Position numbers and translations under genes: made by a program
Origin: Rhynchopus sp. YZ270_cl-10
Taxonomy: Eukaryota; Euglenozoa; Diplonemea; Diplonemida; Diplonemidae
NCBI GenBank assembly: GCA_964035575.1
Contig: OZ037871.1
Span: 558,001-622,000 of the forward strand
Length of the DNA: 64,000 bases
Reading direction: 5' to 3'
Shown: piece by piece, positions 51,279-61,721 of the stretch
Layout of the letters: every line of letters begins with the position of its first letter
How positions within the stretch are numbered: the stretch's first letter is position 1
Notes under the pieces: model-generated
Told to the model about the DNA's origin: nothing
The model's input: the letters and a program-made list of their open reading frames with translations, nothing else
Database searches by the model: none

Positions 51279-52424
51279 CTATTTTGATAGAAATGCGAGG
51301 GCCGCATCTGCGCCAGAGGTGTCGAGAGAGACACCACTGAGGGCCCATTGGCTGCCCCGATGGAGGCCGCAGGAACGGTCGTCTGCGGAGGAGCCGTTTT
51401 GGAGCTTCTTCAGTTCGAAGAGGTCGTCTTCGCGTTCTTCGATGTGGAGTTCTTGCTCGGTGAGGGTGCGGACGGGAGGGTCCACGAAAACGACAGTGTT
51501 CCTGACGATGCTGCTCAGCTTCTCAGCTTCGCGTGCAGAGTCCTCATAGATGGCTAGCTTTGCACGCTTTGCTTCATGCTCTTCACGCACCTCTGCAGCC
51601 GCACCACGTTTACGCTCCTTCCGCTCCTTCAGCTCCTCCGTCGCAAAGTCGTTGTCAAGATACTTCAGCTTCCCACGGCAAGCCCCCAAAGTCTTCTTCT
51701 TGTACTCCGCCTCCCCCAGCTCCGCAAGCACCGACCCCTTCAAACTCAAATGCGTCAACTTCGGCAGCTTCGCAATCGTCTCCAAACACTCCTCAGAAAC
51801 AGGGTTTTGGGAAAGATCCAGAATCTTGAGCTCCTTGCACGCAGTCATATAAATGTTGAGGGACCGAATAGAGTTCCCATGAAGTCGGAGTTCCGTCAAA
51901 CCACTCAAATGGTGAACAGAGCTGCCCCAAGGAAGCTCTGTCAGACCACACCCACTAAGGACAAGTTTCTTTAAGGATTTCATTTTGATGATGGGCTTGA
52001 GAAGTGTGGTCGTCAAGGGAACTTCACGCAGGATGAGGGTGTGGAGCTGTTGCAGCGAGGCGATTGCGGCCATGGACTCAGGGTTCGCAATATCCTTACA
52101 GCGTGCAAGGATCAACACTTTCAATTCCGTACAGCGTTCCAGGCCTGACAAGTTTTCTAAAGGGTTTTCAGACAAATCCAAAATATGAAGCGAAGTGTTT
52201 GCCACGCTTGGAAGCGCCTTCACCTTGTTCCGTGCGACGTTCAGCATCCCCAAGGAGCTCGACTCAAGAAAGGGTGTCACGTCGGTAAGTTGGTTTCCGG
52301 TCATGTCGGCCCTCTTCACTTCCTCTTCAAATGGGGATTGGACAGAACCGTACCCCAGGTCTGTTGCATTGAGAACATGGTTTTTCGTCAGAGTGTGGCA
52401 GATGTCGTGTGTAAGCTCGGTCAT
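51279..52424 (-). CDS. Leucine-rich-repeat protein (SDS22/U2A'-like)
   Basis: A 381-residue intronless frame from MTELTHDI. The ATG follows AATCAAAACA; the in-frame extension to 52556 is unlikely. Residues about 45-235 carry six or more LRRs (e.g. SLHILDLSENPLENLSGLER, LTELRLHGNSIRSLN, LKILDLSQNPVSEECL). They end in a cap-like LKYLDNDFATEELKERKERK. This is the same finishing pattern as U2A'/LRRC cap proteins. A Lys/Glu-rich coiled coil (about 245-310) follows, then an acidic EEREDDLFELKKLQ segment. It is probably a scaffold, either in axonemal complexes or in the spliceosome. The fold is sure, the role is not. Confidence 0.8.
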   Translation of the reverse strand: MTELTHDICHTLTKNHVLNATDLGYGSVQSPFEEEVKRADMTGNQLTDVTPFLESSSLGMLNVARNKVKALPSVANTSLHILDLSENPLENLSGLERCTELKVLILARCKDIANPESMAAIASLQQLHTLILREVPLTTTLLKPIIKMKSLKKLVLSGCGLTELPWGSSVHHLSGLTELRLHGNSIRSLNIYMTACKELKILDLSQNPVSEECLETIAKLPKLTHLSLKGSVLAELGEAEYKKKTLGACRGKLKYLDNDFATEELKERKERKRGAAAEVREEHEAKRAKLAIYEDSAREAEKLSSIVRNTVVFVDPPVRTLTEQELHIEEREDDLFELKKLQNGSSADDRSCGLHRGSQWALSGVSLDTSGADAALAFLSK

Positions 52425-52644
52425 TGTTTTGATTGGAAACCGGTGACACGACCAGTTTGGTTGACAGGCGGGTGTGTTGTGTATCTGTTGATGTGGTGGT
52501 TGTGCGGCGTGGATTTGATACCATGTCTGCACCTCATCGCTCTGATGCAGGTGCACCTATACAAAGCTGTTATGAGTGCAGCTCTTGCCTGTCAAACTAT
52601 GCTCACCAGAAATAATCGGAGCTATGATTTGCATTTAATAGCGC

Positions 52645-52766
52645 CGTCATAAGAGTAATGTTATACCACTTGATTTTACCCCACATACAGGCCACGTACA
52701 GGCGCGTATACGGTCCTATACGCGCCTGTATGCGGGGTAAAAATCAGGTGGTTATAGTATTACAGA
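52645..52766. repeat. Foldback with GCGTATACGG centre
   Basis: TAATGTTATACCACTTGATT, TTACCCCACATACAGG, GTACAGGCGCGTATA; complements TATACGCGCCTGTATGCGGG and AATCAGGTGGTTATAGTATT. Confidence 0.8.
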
Positions 52767-53734
52767 AAACATACAATGAGTGGGACACTTTTCTTTGAGT
52801 TGTTATTATTTTCCGCTTCATCTCAAAAGCGTCTGGGAGAGGGGGGAAGACAACGTTTGTAGTGTTGCTTCGTGAGAGGGGGACGGTACAGAAGGGGGGG
52901 GAGAAACACTTTCCAATCCCATACACACTCTTCAGGTTCTGTGGGTGGCTCTTTTTTTTGAGAATGTGTAGTTAGGAACACACTGTCGAAAAGGATAGAG
53001 AATAAGGGGTGGGGTGGGGTGGGGTGGAGTGGATATGGGAAATGCCTCAGGCGCTACGTCACGTTGTAAGCATAGAGAAGGAAACTGCTGGGGCAATGTT
53101 TCTCTCTTCCACATGACAGCTGTCTGATTCACCTTTAATACAACATACGGAACGCCAGAGTTTTTGAGCAGTTTTGGTCACAATAAAAACAGAAAACCCC
53201 CGAAGCAAAAAAAAAAAACTTGAAATATGAATGTGCCTCGTACGCACAGAAGAAGAAAAAAATCGTCTACACCTTGGGTGAGGTGTTTGTGACAGGTGCT
53301 GCTACGAATAAAACCGGCCCAACCTCCTCCCCCCACACCCCGAACCACAGAACGAAGGAAGAGTCCGCAAAACGAAGCGTTTTTGCGTCTCTTTCGCTAT
53401 ACTCAATGTTGGCCAAAGCCTTGCTGTGGAAAAGGAATTTTATCCCTGATTTTATGTTAATTTTTTTTTGGTAAAACCCCCGTACACGAGAGGGTTTGCA
53501 AATAGGTGTGACTGAAAACACAAACTTCGCAGAGATTTTGAAGAACTTACCTTTCGATCACACCATACAAGAAGAACCATGCATGTGTTTGGGGAGAAAA
53601 TACAAATGCCCAAAAATGAAAGAAAAGACTAGGCACGTAAAAAGGACCATCCATTTTTCACTACAGAACATTCATTGCAGTTGGCATGAGTGTTGCCGAC
53701 TGCACAGAGCTATGAAACATTGAAAGAAAACTTA
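52767..53734. other. Gene-free spacer
   Basis: Short GGGGTGGGGTGG tract near 53008-53025 and hairpin B copy at 53221-53250. No gene seen. Confidence 0.4.
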
Positions 53735-53768
53735 TAAGATGAATGTGCCTCTCGTGCACACTGATCTT
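53735..53768. ncRNA. Hairpin family B, reference copy
   Basis: AAGATGAATGTGCCTCTCGT then GCACACTGATCTT. AAGAT/ATCTT and GTGC/GCAC pair around CTCTC, the same loop as family A. Confidence 0.45.
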
Positions 53769-53790
53769 TTTTTTTTTTTTTTTTTGAAAA

Positions 53791-54246
53791 CTTGTATTAG
53801 TGTAGCCACCCTAGACATGGATGTCCAAAGTACTTGAAGTACTTTTTTCTGATTTTTTATGGCACTTGAAGTACTTGACCCCCCCTTTTTTTTCCTCTCA
53901 AAATGACAGTCAAGTACTTGAAGATTGATCAAGTACTTGACCCCCTATTTTTTTTTCTCGTACTTTTTTACTTTTTTACCCTCTGACAGGGTCTGTCAAG
54001 TACTTGTTTTCGAAAAAAAACGTTCAAGTACTTGATCAAGTACCCACTTTTTTTGTACTTGATCAAGTACTTGACGTTTTTTTTGTAAAAAAAGTACTTG
54101 ACAGAGAGAAAACAAGTAAAAAAGTACGAGAAAAAAAAATAGGGTGTCAAGTACTTCAAGTATCAAGTATTGGGTTTTTTGGGGGATCAAGTACTTGATA
54201 TACTTCAAGTACTTTGGACATCCATGCCTAGAGTGTGCTCCACTAT
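53791..54246. ncRNA. Hairpin family H, copy 3, split by a MITE
   Basis: GTATTAGTGTAGCCACCCTA before, and GAGTGTGCTCCACTAT after, an insertion. The two halves equal the intact copy at 21262-21308. Confidence 0.7.
53816..54226. mobile_element. Palindromic MITE with 6-bp target site duplication
   Basis: The ends CATGGATGTCC and GGACATCCATG are perfect inverted repeats that continue as CAAAGTACTTGAAGTA and its complement. The interior is built of TACTTGA/TCAAGTA words in both orientations. The flanking CCTAGA (53810-53815 and 54227-54232) is a 6-bp target duplication. No transposase. Confidence 0.88.
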
Positions 54247-54619
54247 TTTTTTTTTTTTGAAAAATCTGGATCCCTTTTTTTTTCCTCCAATCCTTTCCAT
54301 CCATGAATAGTTCACACTTTCCCTTACCCAGGCCAAAAGGGGGTTGACCGAAATAACCGAACTCGATATTGCACACACCCAAGGAAGAGATACGGAAGGA
54401 GGGGGGAGGGGAAGAACCCCAGCGATCGGGTTGTAAGGAGGCCAGTAGGAAGTGCAGTTTGAAGTCACAACACAAAGTACTCCGATCGTAGGATCCGTTT
54501 TGAAAAAGAAAAAAAATAACAAAGCTGAATAGATGAAAGACGCATGCTTGGGGCATATACTGTACATCTGTTTTTTAAAAAATCATTTGTATACTGAACC
54601 GCGAATCAACCGTAGGGTG

Positions 54620-55642
54620 CTAGTTGAGCTTTCCTGCAAGCTTTTGTGTTTCGTATGCTTCTGCCAATCTATCGATGTGCTCTCTCTTCAGGGACAATGC
54701 AAGCATCTCACCCATAAACACATTGGGCTGGCTGTTGTGTTGAAGGTTCTTGAGGTGTGGGTAAATCTGCTCCATCGACATCTTCAGCAACGTCGCCCTC
54801 TCCAGCTTCAAGAGACACAATGACACACGATACATAATCTTCCACCCCTCACTCATAAATGTATCCAAAATCCTCAGAAGAAGATACGGGTGGTTTGGAA
54901 ACTGGTAAATGAAGAGGGTGAGAAACCACTGACTCGCACTTATGCTGCTGTCAACGCCTTCCTTTTGGAAGTGTGCGTTCAGATCGGGAAGAAACTTCTC
55001 AAGCAAGCCACTCAATATAAATTGCATTTTCTTGAGTTCAGGGAACCCGGGGAGGTATAGGCGTCGGAGGTGGTATGGGTTGGGCTCTTTGGTAACGGGG
55101 TGGGGTTTGTCTGACATCAGCTGAGAAATCGTGTAAAACGCAAGCTTTTCCTCGATGCCGGTGACGAGAAGCATTGAGACGATGAACCCCATCCCCTGGA
55201 CGTACCCGCAGTCGGGGTCTCTCACAGCGTAGGCAGAGAGAATGCGTTGGAGCTTTGCCTGCCCACCTGTTTCACTGTCGCGGAACATTGAATGGTTTGG
55301 GAGTGTCCTGTGCAGATCACGTTGCATGACACCTTGGGTGTCTTCCGGTATTTCTTCCTTTCGATCGAGAAACTGCTGGAAAAGGTTGGGGTTGGCGTCC
55401 ATTTCGCGTTTTGCACCAGTCAGAAGCGCCCACGCCTGAGCTCTGTGCTCGGTCGGTATGCCCTTGCGAACGCGTTCCTTCACTTTCCCCTTTTTCACAG
55501 ACTTATCCCAGTCATCAAACATCTTGCGCCACTTCTCCCCTCGCTCCTGGTCCTTCTTCTTGTCCACTTTGCCCGGACTCATTGTCTCATCCCCGTCGCA
55601 GTAGTAAAACCCAAAGTCATCCTTTTTCTCGCTTTCATCCAT
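54620..55642 (-). CDS. TBC-domain Rab GTPase-activating protein
   Basis: A 340-residue intronless frame. MDESEKKDDFGFYYCDGDE is taken as the start, since the longer frame to 55924 translates spacer. The TBC domain runs from RKGIPTEHRAQAWALLTG (about 62) to NVFMGEMLALSLK (about 320). Both catalytic fingers are intact: the arginine in QRDLHRT and the glutamine in CGYVQGMGF. GAPs of this type inactivate Rab GTPases on endomembranes. An extended FGFYY segment precedes the domain, as in EPI64/Gyp5-like members. It should be cytosolic and active. A family I fragment lies about 215 bp upstream of the ATG. Confidence 0.9.
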   Translation of the reverse strand: MDESEKKDDFGFYYCDGDETMSPGKVDKKKDQERGEKWRKMFDDWDKSVKKGKVKERVRKGIPTEHRAQAWALLTGAKREMDANPNLFQQFLDRKEEIPEDTQGVMQRDLHRTLPNHSMFRDSETGGQAKLQRILSAYAVRDPDCGYVQGMGFIVSMLLVTGIEEKLAFYTISQLMSDKPHPVTKEPNPYHLRRLYLPGFPELKKMQFILSGLLEKFLPDLNAHFQKEGVDSSISASQWFLTLFIYQFPNHPYLLLRILDTFMSEGWKIMYRVSLCLLKLERATLLKMSMEQIYPHLKNLQHNSQPNVFMGEMLALSLKREHIDRLAEAYETQKLAGKLN

Positions 55643-56585
55643 CTTCTGAGGTGGTCTTGGTACTGTTGCAGAAAATTTGGGCGGAGGACCCTTAGTGCCG
55701 CACGTGCACGCCAGAGTAGAAAAAGAGCGGTCGGGGGAGGGTGCGTATGTGTAGTCTGCGGCAAGTGGTGGGTGGGTAATATCTTGAAGGGTGGAGGGGA
55801 TCAGAAAAACTGTGGGAAGATGTAAGCGTTCTGTTTGTTGTTGTTTTTTGTAGCTTCGACAATCACCTGTCCGAGGACGGGTTCTGTACAATTCTTTTTG
55901 TAGCATTTGCAAGAAAAAAAGCATTTGAAAGAGAAAGAAAAATGAAATTGAGTTGTACCTAAACGCCTCTGGGACGCAGGCGCTGACTCTTTGGAGTTAT
56001 TGACAGGGAAACTGCAGGCACACAGTCATTTCCCCATCCTGATTGGGAAGGGGTGACTACATCATTTTTGTTTTGCTTCAATCAACACACGAAAACAATG
56101 CTGGAAAGCAGTATTCTTTTTTATGCGATTGGCATTCTTTTGGTCAGGGGAAAGTAATTTCTTCCTCACCAATCATCATCGGAGAAGTCTGAAGACACAC
56201 GGAAATGGGTGTTCAGTTTGGTCGCTGTCCACTTGATGTTTACGCAGCACAGAGCTATTCTCTACAGAAACGCGTAGACACGCATTGCTACAAAACAAAA
56301 CACTTGGGATAAAAGACACCAACTGAGACATATAGCTTTCATAGAAGGCGCAACTGTAGCGGGGAAAAAAATCTCGTATTGTGCAGAGACACAGCACGGA
56401 GGGGAGAGAATCCAATGAAAACCAAAACGAAGCCACAAACGAACAAAGCAAAAAAAAAAAAACTTGTCAGTGACAAACGACAAGCTCAACCATAGCACTA
56501 CCCCAAAACCCCCAGAGACAGATTTAACAGGCATTCAACCAAACACAAAGCGCACTGCCTCCCGACTTGCAAACCCCAACCCTCT
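55643..56585. other. Spacer between PDE and RabGAP genes
   Basis: Contains a family I fragment at 55858-55892 and a family T-like ACGCCTCTGGGACGCAGGCG block at about 55962-55982. No gene seen. Confidence 0.4.
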
Positions 56586-59500
56586 TTATTTCAACTTGCT
56601 TTTCCAGGTATCCCTGTTCTCCTCAAGATAGCCGACAAATGGTTGCAGTTCTGGAACGTGTTCTGCTATCAGAGTGTACATAGGAAGGCCTACCCCTTCG
56701 ATGAAGCCGATCTGTGACTCTGCAAGCTCAGAGGCAGGACACACAGAGACATCGATACCCTGTTCGCGTTCGGTGTCGCCTTGAGAGAGGAACTCTTTTG
56801 TGATCATCTCACCCCACACCCGACTGATCTCGAATGGACGTGTGATGTTCGAAATATCTGCCGCCTTCAGAATCATTGTCATGAATATTCGACGATGCGC
56901 ACTTTGCGTCACATCATACTCTTTCATCGTTTTGCCGAAAAGTTCGCAGAGTTCTCGGTGTCTGAGAGGGGGTTTGAAAAAGAAAAGAAAACACATTTAA
57001 AAAAATAAAACTCTTCCTTTTTTAGATAGATATTCAGTAAAAAGAAACGAAAACAAGGAAAAAAAGAGAGAAAGTTTTTTCGTTGATCGCTCGAATTAGT
57101 GTCCCTGAGTGAATGAATCTGGGGAGTAATTCGGCAAGCACTATCTAAAAACAGAGTTTTATTTTTATATGACGATTCTCGTATATTCAAAAAAAAAAAA
57201 AAATGTGTTTCGTTTTCATGCACTTTTGTCATCAAATCAACGCTTAAATTTAGCAAAAAATAGTTTCTAGAAGAGGGAAAAGTCATTATCGGTCCCTCAT
57301 TCACGGTTTTTGGCTTCCTGAATATCGGTAATACAGTGACTAGCTGGATTTACTGTGGCACAGTAGTTCGCGGGATCTAAACGATACTTCTGCCGGGGTA
57401 CGCTTTATGCCCCCGAGGTAAACTGTCTGTCTCCTTGAAGCCGAGGGCCTTCTGGGGTATACCTCAAACCCCAATACAAGGAACACCATGATAGAGAAAT
57501 AATACAAAACTTCAAGCAAAACATGAGGGGGGGGAGTGTGTGAAGGCAGCGGCACACCTGTCCATGTCGGTACCCAAGATGCATTCGATCACTGTACGCC
57601 AGACCTCCTTCGTCTCGCTGCCGATGAGGCCTTCGAGGACGTTTGTCAGTGGGTTGCTGGGCGAAGGAGAATACGCGTGTTGTGTATGCATATGGGAGGG
57701 GGAAGGTGGTACCTGATGATTTCAATGGAGAGGTTGCAGTGATGCACTTCCAGCACGCTTTTGCTGCCGGCGGAACTGTGGTTTGGTTAATGCTGACATA
57801 TTCCCCTTCACCCAACCCATCCCACCCGCACTTCCCGTATTATGGACAAACCTTGACAGCACCCCTAGAGGCGTCTCAGCCTTCATTTGAAAAGAATTGT
57901 TCAGCCCCATGTGATCAATGTCGTGACACAACGCTGTGAGATGTGTGGTTGTGGCATTTGTTCATAAATAAACAGTAGAGTCAAAAATAAGCAACTCAGA
58001 GATCGACTAGAATGAAGCCTTTGGAATTATGAAAGCATCAGATCCTCCGGCATACCGGTGATGAGCAGAGCAAATTTGTCCAAATCCGTGATGTATTTGT
58101 TCTCTGGGAGACAGTCTAAAGAGCACACAACTGCCTGCATAACATCGAACGCGTGGGTGAAGTTGTGGTAATTGACGTGGCGGTACTTGCGCTTCACAGC
58201 GAGAATGAAGCGCATCACACGGTCCTCACTTGTGTTGAACTTTTCGTACGCACCATATCGCTCGATTAGGAAGGCACAGACCTTGGGCAGCCGTACGTGA
58301 CTCTCTTGCTTAATTTTGTAGTCATGTACGGCGAACCCCCGGGTTGGAGCAGTCAGCTTCTCTTCTTCTGTCAACTCCACGTTGAAGTATGCCAAGAGGC
58401 TGACATCAAGGTTTGCTGCCCCAGGCACGGCATGCAGGCTGCTCCGCCTCGTCCCTGCAATTGGGGCGTCCATCGCCATCACCTTCACCAAGTTGGAATG
58501 CGCCTCCGACGCCGCCTTCATGAACTCAATCAAGGTTGCGTTCCGCAGACACATTGCAGCAAAATTGCTGTAGAGATTCAGAATCTCTTCGTCCTCGTCT
58601 GTGAAGAAGCTGCCAATCCTGTTTACAAGCTGAGCCACCGCTATCACCTCGTTGTCCAACGACAACAAGGGGATCGATATCACCGAAGTGGGTTGAAGCC
58701 AAGGGGTGCAATTAAGGAGCGTGTCCTCTTTCGCCTGTGTCGTCTCGGCAAGGACGTCTCTGTAGCGTTTCGTCTCCCTCGATGCGACGGTCAAGCCTGC
58801 AACAGTAGAGCTTAGCGGCGCAGACGATGTGCCGCAAATGCTCTGCAGGGTGTCGTACTCCTTGTTGACAATCCATATGTTCGCACGCTCGCAGTGCACG
58901 AGCTCGCATACACCAGTGAGGATCTTGTCGCAGATTTGTCCAATATCAGTGCTGTCCACCTGCTGCACCTCGTGAATGGTGCTTGCAAAGAGCTTTGTGA
59001 TCTGCTGCTTCCGCTGCACTTCCTCATGGTTCTGCACATTGCGGATAGAGTTCCCGCAGAAGGAGGAGAAGTCTTGAAACATCTTCTGGTCCTTTTCGGA
59101 GAACATCTCGTCCCCTTCCTCCTTGTTCACAAGCTGCGCGACTGCGATTGTGACCCCGTCGCACACTACGGGCACACAGAGGACCGAACGCGTTTTCTTT
59201 TTCGTGACCTTGTCGATAGTGAAGTCGAAGGCTTCGTGTTCAGAGGCGTCTGCGAGGTTAACGCTGACCCCAGTGTTGTAGACCAACCCTTCTATGCCGT
59301 TGTCGACAGGGATCTTAACCTCGAAGAGGTCACCACCAGCGGAGTACCGCACCTCCTGCATGCTTTTGGGGGAGAGCGATCCTGTGGACACAGAGACCTG
59401 AGTGACGAGGAACTTCTTCTCCGCATCGACAAGGAAGAGACGGCAGCTCTCCGCATTCACGATCTGCTGCGCCGTCTCGATGATGGTCGCACACAGGTCT

Positions 59501-61008
59501 TCCTTCATCATCCTGCACGCAGAGACGTCCCTTGACATCTGCAGAAGTTGTTGTGTATCCCCTATGGACTCCCTTAAATCCTCGCACAGAAAAGCGTTCT
59601 GGCACATCACCGCCACAAACACCAGAAGTGACCCAAGAAGGTTCTCGCTATCCTCCGTGAAGTCTATGTCATGGGAGCGGACTTTGTTTGTGCATTTGCA
59701 GATGCCCAGCAGCGTCCCCTCAAAGCAGATTGGGTAGTACAACGCCTCGCTCACTTCATGCTGCTCTGAGTGGTGGCACTTTGTGCCAAAGTCAAACTCC
59801 TTTCGGAAATGCACAGGTTGGCGCGTGTTGAACACATCCTTCTCAGGGCTGTGCTCGTACAGAGACGACAGCAAGAGCCTTTCTGTCTTATAAAAACCGT
59901 TCTGTGCATCTTGTCCCGAGATATCCGACGACGCGCCTGTGGTGTAAGAGACGAATGTAGTGAGACACTGCCCCCGCAGAGTCCACACGGTGCATGACTC
60001 TGAGTTGAGGAGTTGTTTTGCTTCTCGTGAGACGGAGGCGGTGAGTTGCACCAAGTCCATAGAGTAGCGCGACAACTCTGCTGCAGAGAGAAGGAGGGAC
60101 TCAAGAGGGGGCGCGCTGGTCTCCTCCACCTTCTCGGGTACCAGGAGGGTTTCGCGTGTTCTGATTGAAATGCGGCCATTCGCAATTTCGGAGAGAACGT
60201 GGCTTACCGCACTCTTCCCTGACACCACAGACATTGGCGGCGACGAGCACAGCGAACGCCGTCTTCTCCTGCATGAGTTCTCCCCTTGAGAACTGTCCTC
60301 GTCATCTACGACAGAAGACGCACGCACCACGCACGACACACGCGACCGTCGCCGCACAAAGTGCTTCTGCGACTCATCCATGCAGAGCCCCTCAATCGAC
60401 GTCACAGAGTCAAAGCTTTCGCGCTCCTCCTTGCACGCCATCTTCTTCTGCAGTGCGTTCTTCACTGCGTTCTGGTACACGACAGGGAACTGGCAGAGCG
60501 ACTGTGCAAACGACTTCGCCACCGTATCATCCTTGTCCAACCTCTGTGACTCTATATAATTCAGCACCTCCGTCACCTTCTGGAGGATGATGGTGGCGAA
60601 ATCACTGCTGCCAGAAACGTCCTGCAGGTTGATGCTCATCTCGCCCTCTACAAGCATCGACTCTTGAAATGTTGGTAGTTCCTGGTCCACGTCCGTGGGG
60701 TAGAGGGGTGTGACACATTGTATGGGGGTTGTTTCGTCAGCACTCTCAGAGCTGAGGGAGTGGCTTAGAAGTGGCTCGGCGAACGACTGCCGACGTCTGG
60801 GCGAGAGGCTGGCAGGAGGTGTCGGTGCGGGTTCAGGTGCAGGTGGAGGAGGAGGAGGAAGTGGCGGACTTTCTACATTATCCTGATCCTGTATCGCTCC
60901 CTTTGAGGGTGACGCGGAGTACTTGGCGCTGCTCCTACTCCGTCTGTCTTTCCTGCCCTTCGTAGACTCCTTGTCACCTTCACTCGGCGACGAGGCACCA
61001 CACCCCAT
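56586..61008 (-). CDS. Triple-GAF class I cyclic nucleotide phosphodiesterase, N-myristoylated
   Basis: Five exons: 61008-58056, 57933-57852, 57775-57713, 57656-57558 and 56961-56586. All are joined by GT-AG introns in phase, giving 1,190 residues. The second Met is chosen because it gives MGCGASS, a classic Gly-2 myristoylation/Cys-3 palmitoylation signal, followed by a basic patch. Three GAF domains lie at about 300-470, 490-660 and 675-840. The middle one keeps an NLAD...EAFD motif like the NKFDE signature. The catalytic domain has YHNFTHAFDVMQ, CHDIDHMGLNN and ILKAADISN, giving all metal ligands, then VLEVHHCNLS. It hydrolyses cAMP and/or cGMP at the membrane and is probably allosterically regulated through the GAFs. 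Substrate preference is not readable. Confidence 0.93.
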
Positions 61009-61720
61009 CACCCATCCAGAACCAAGCCCACTTCTTCAAAAAAATATTCGTGATGGGGGAAAAGGGGAGAAGGGTCGTCTGTTGCGTGTATGGAAGAGTG
61101 TGATTTGAGTACAGGCTATTGTTGGGTACAATCTAAAAAATAGAAGCGAATTGTATTCCAGAACGGGTTGATAATAATTTATTTTTTAGTAGTCCTATGA
61201 TGTAGAAAATGGGTTGAGGAGGCCCGAGGAGTTTTCTCAAAAGCGGAAAGTCACCACCAATCAGAACCTTGAGGGGGGAGCACAGGGGAGTTAAATATGC
61301 TGGATAACAAATTTTGGAAGGCAGGAAAACCTGTTGGGGAATTTCGAGAGAATAAAATAAATAAATAATGGACCAATTAAAGGGGTGCCCCGTCGACTAT
61401 TTACCTTTTGCAATATTAACCTATGTGTAATACTACCGAACATTGTATTATTTACCGATGAAATATTTACTTGTTGCCGGGGCATTTAATAAATTATTTT
61501 CCGTCCCCCATCTGGTAGTTTTCTCCCAGGGAGTTCAACCAAGTTTCCATGTTGCTGAAGCTCTCAGCGTTCATGCCCCGGCTAGCCACACTTGCTTCGC
61601 CGAGGCATACGACCATCTCGCAGCGGCCGCGCCGCACCGTACTCCACTGTTATTCAGTTCTGCAAGCGTCGAGGCTTTCAATATGACGGCGAGAAGGGGG
61701 AGTCCGGGAAAAAGGTGTGT
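61009..61720. other. Gene-free spacer with a GC-rich block
   Basis: AT-rich up to about 61500. The 61500-61720 block is GC-richer and looks partly coding (e.g. HTCFAEAYDHLAAAAP on plus) but matches nothing I know and runs straight into the satellite. Confidence 0.3.
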
Positions 61721-61721
61721 G

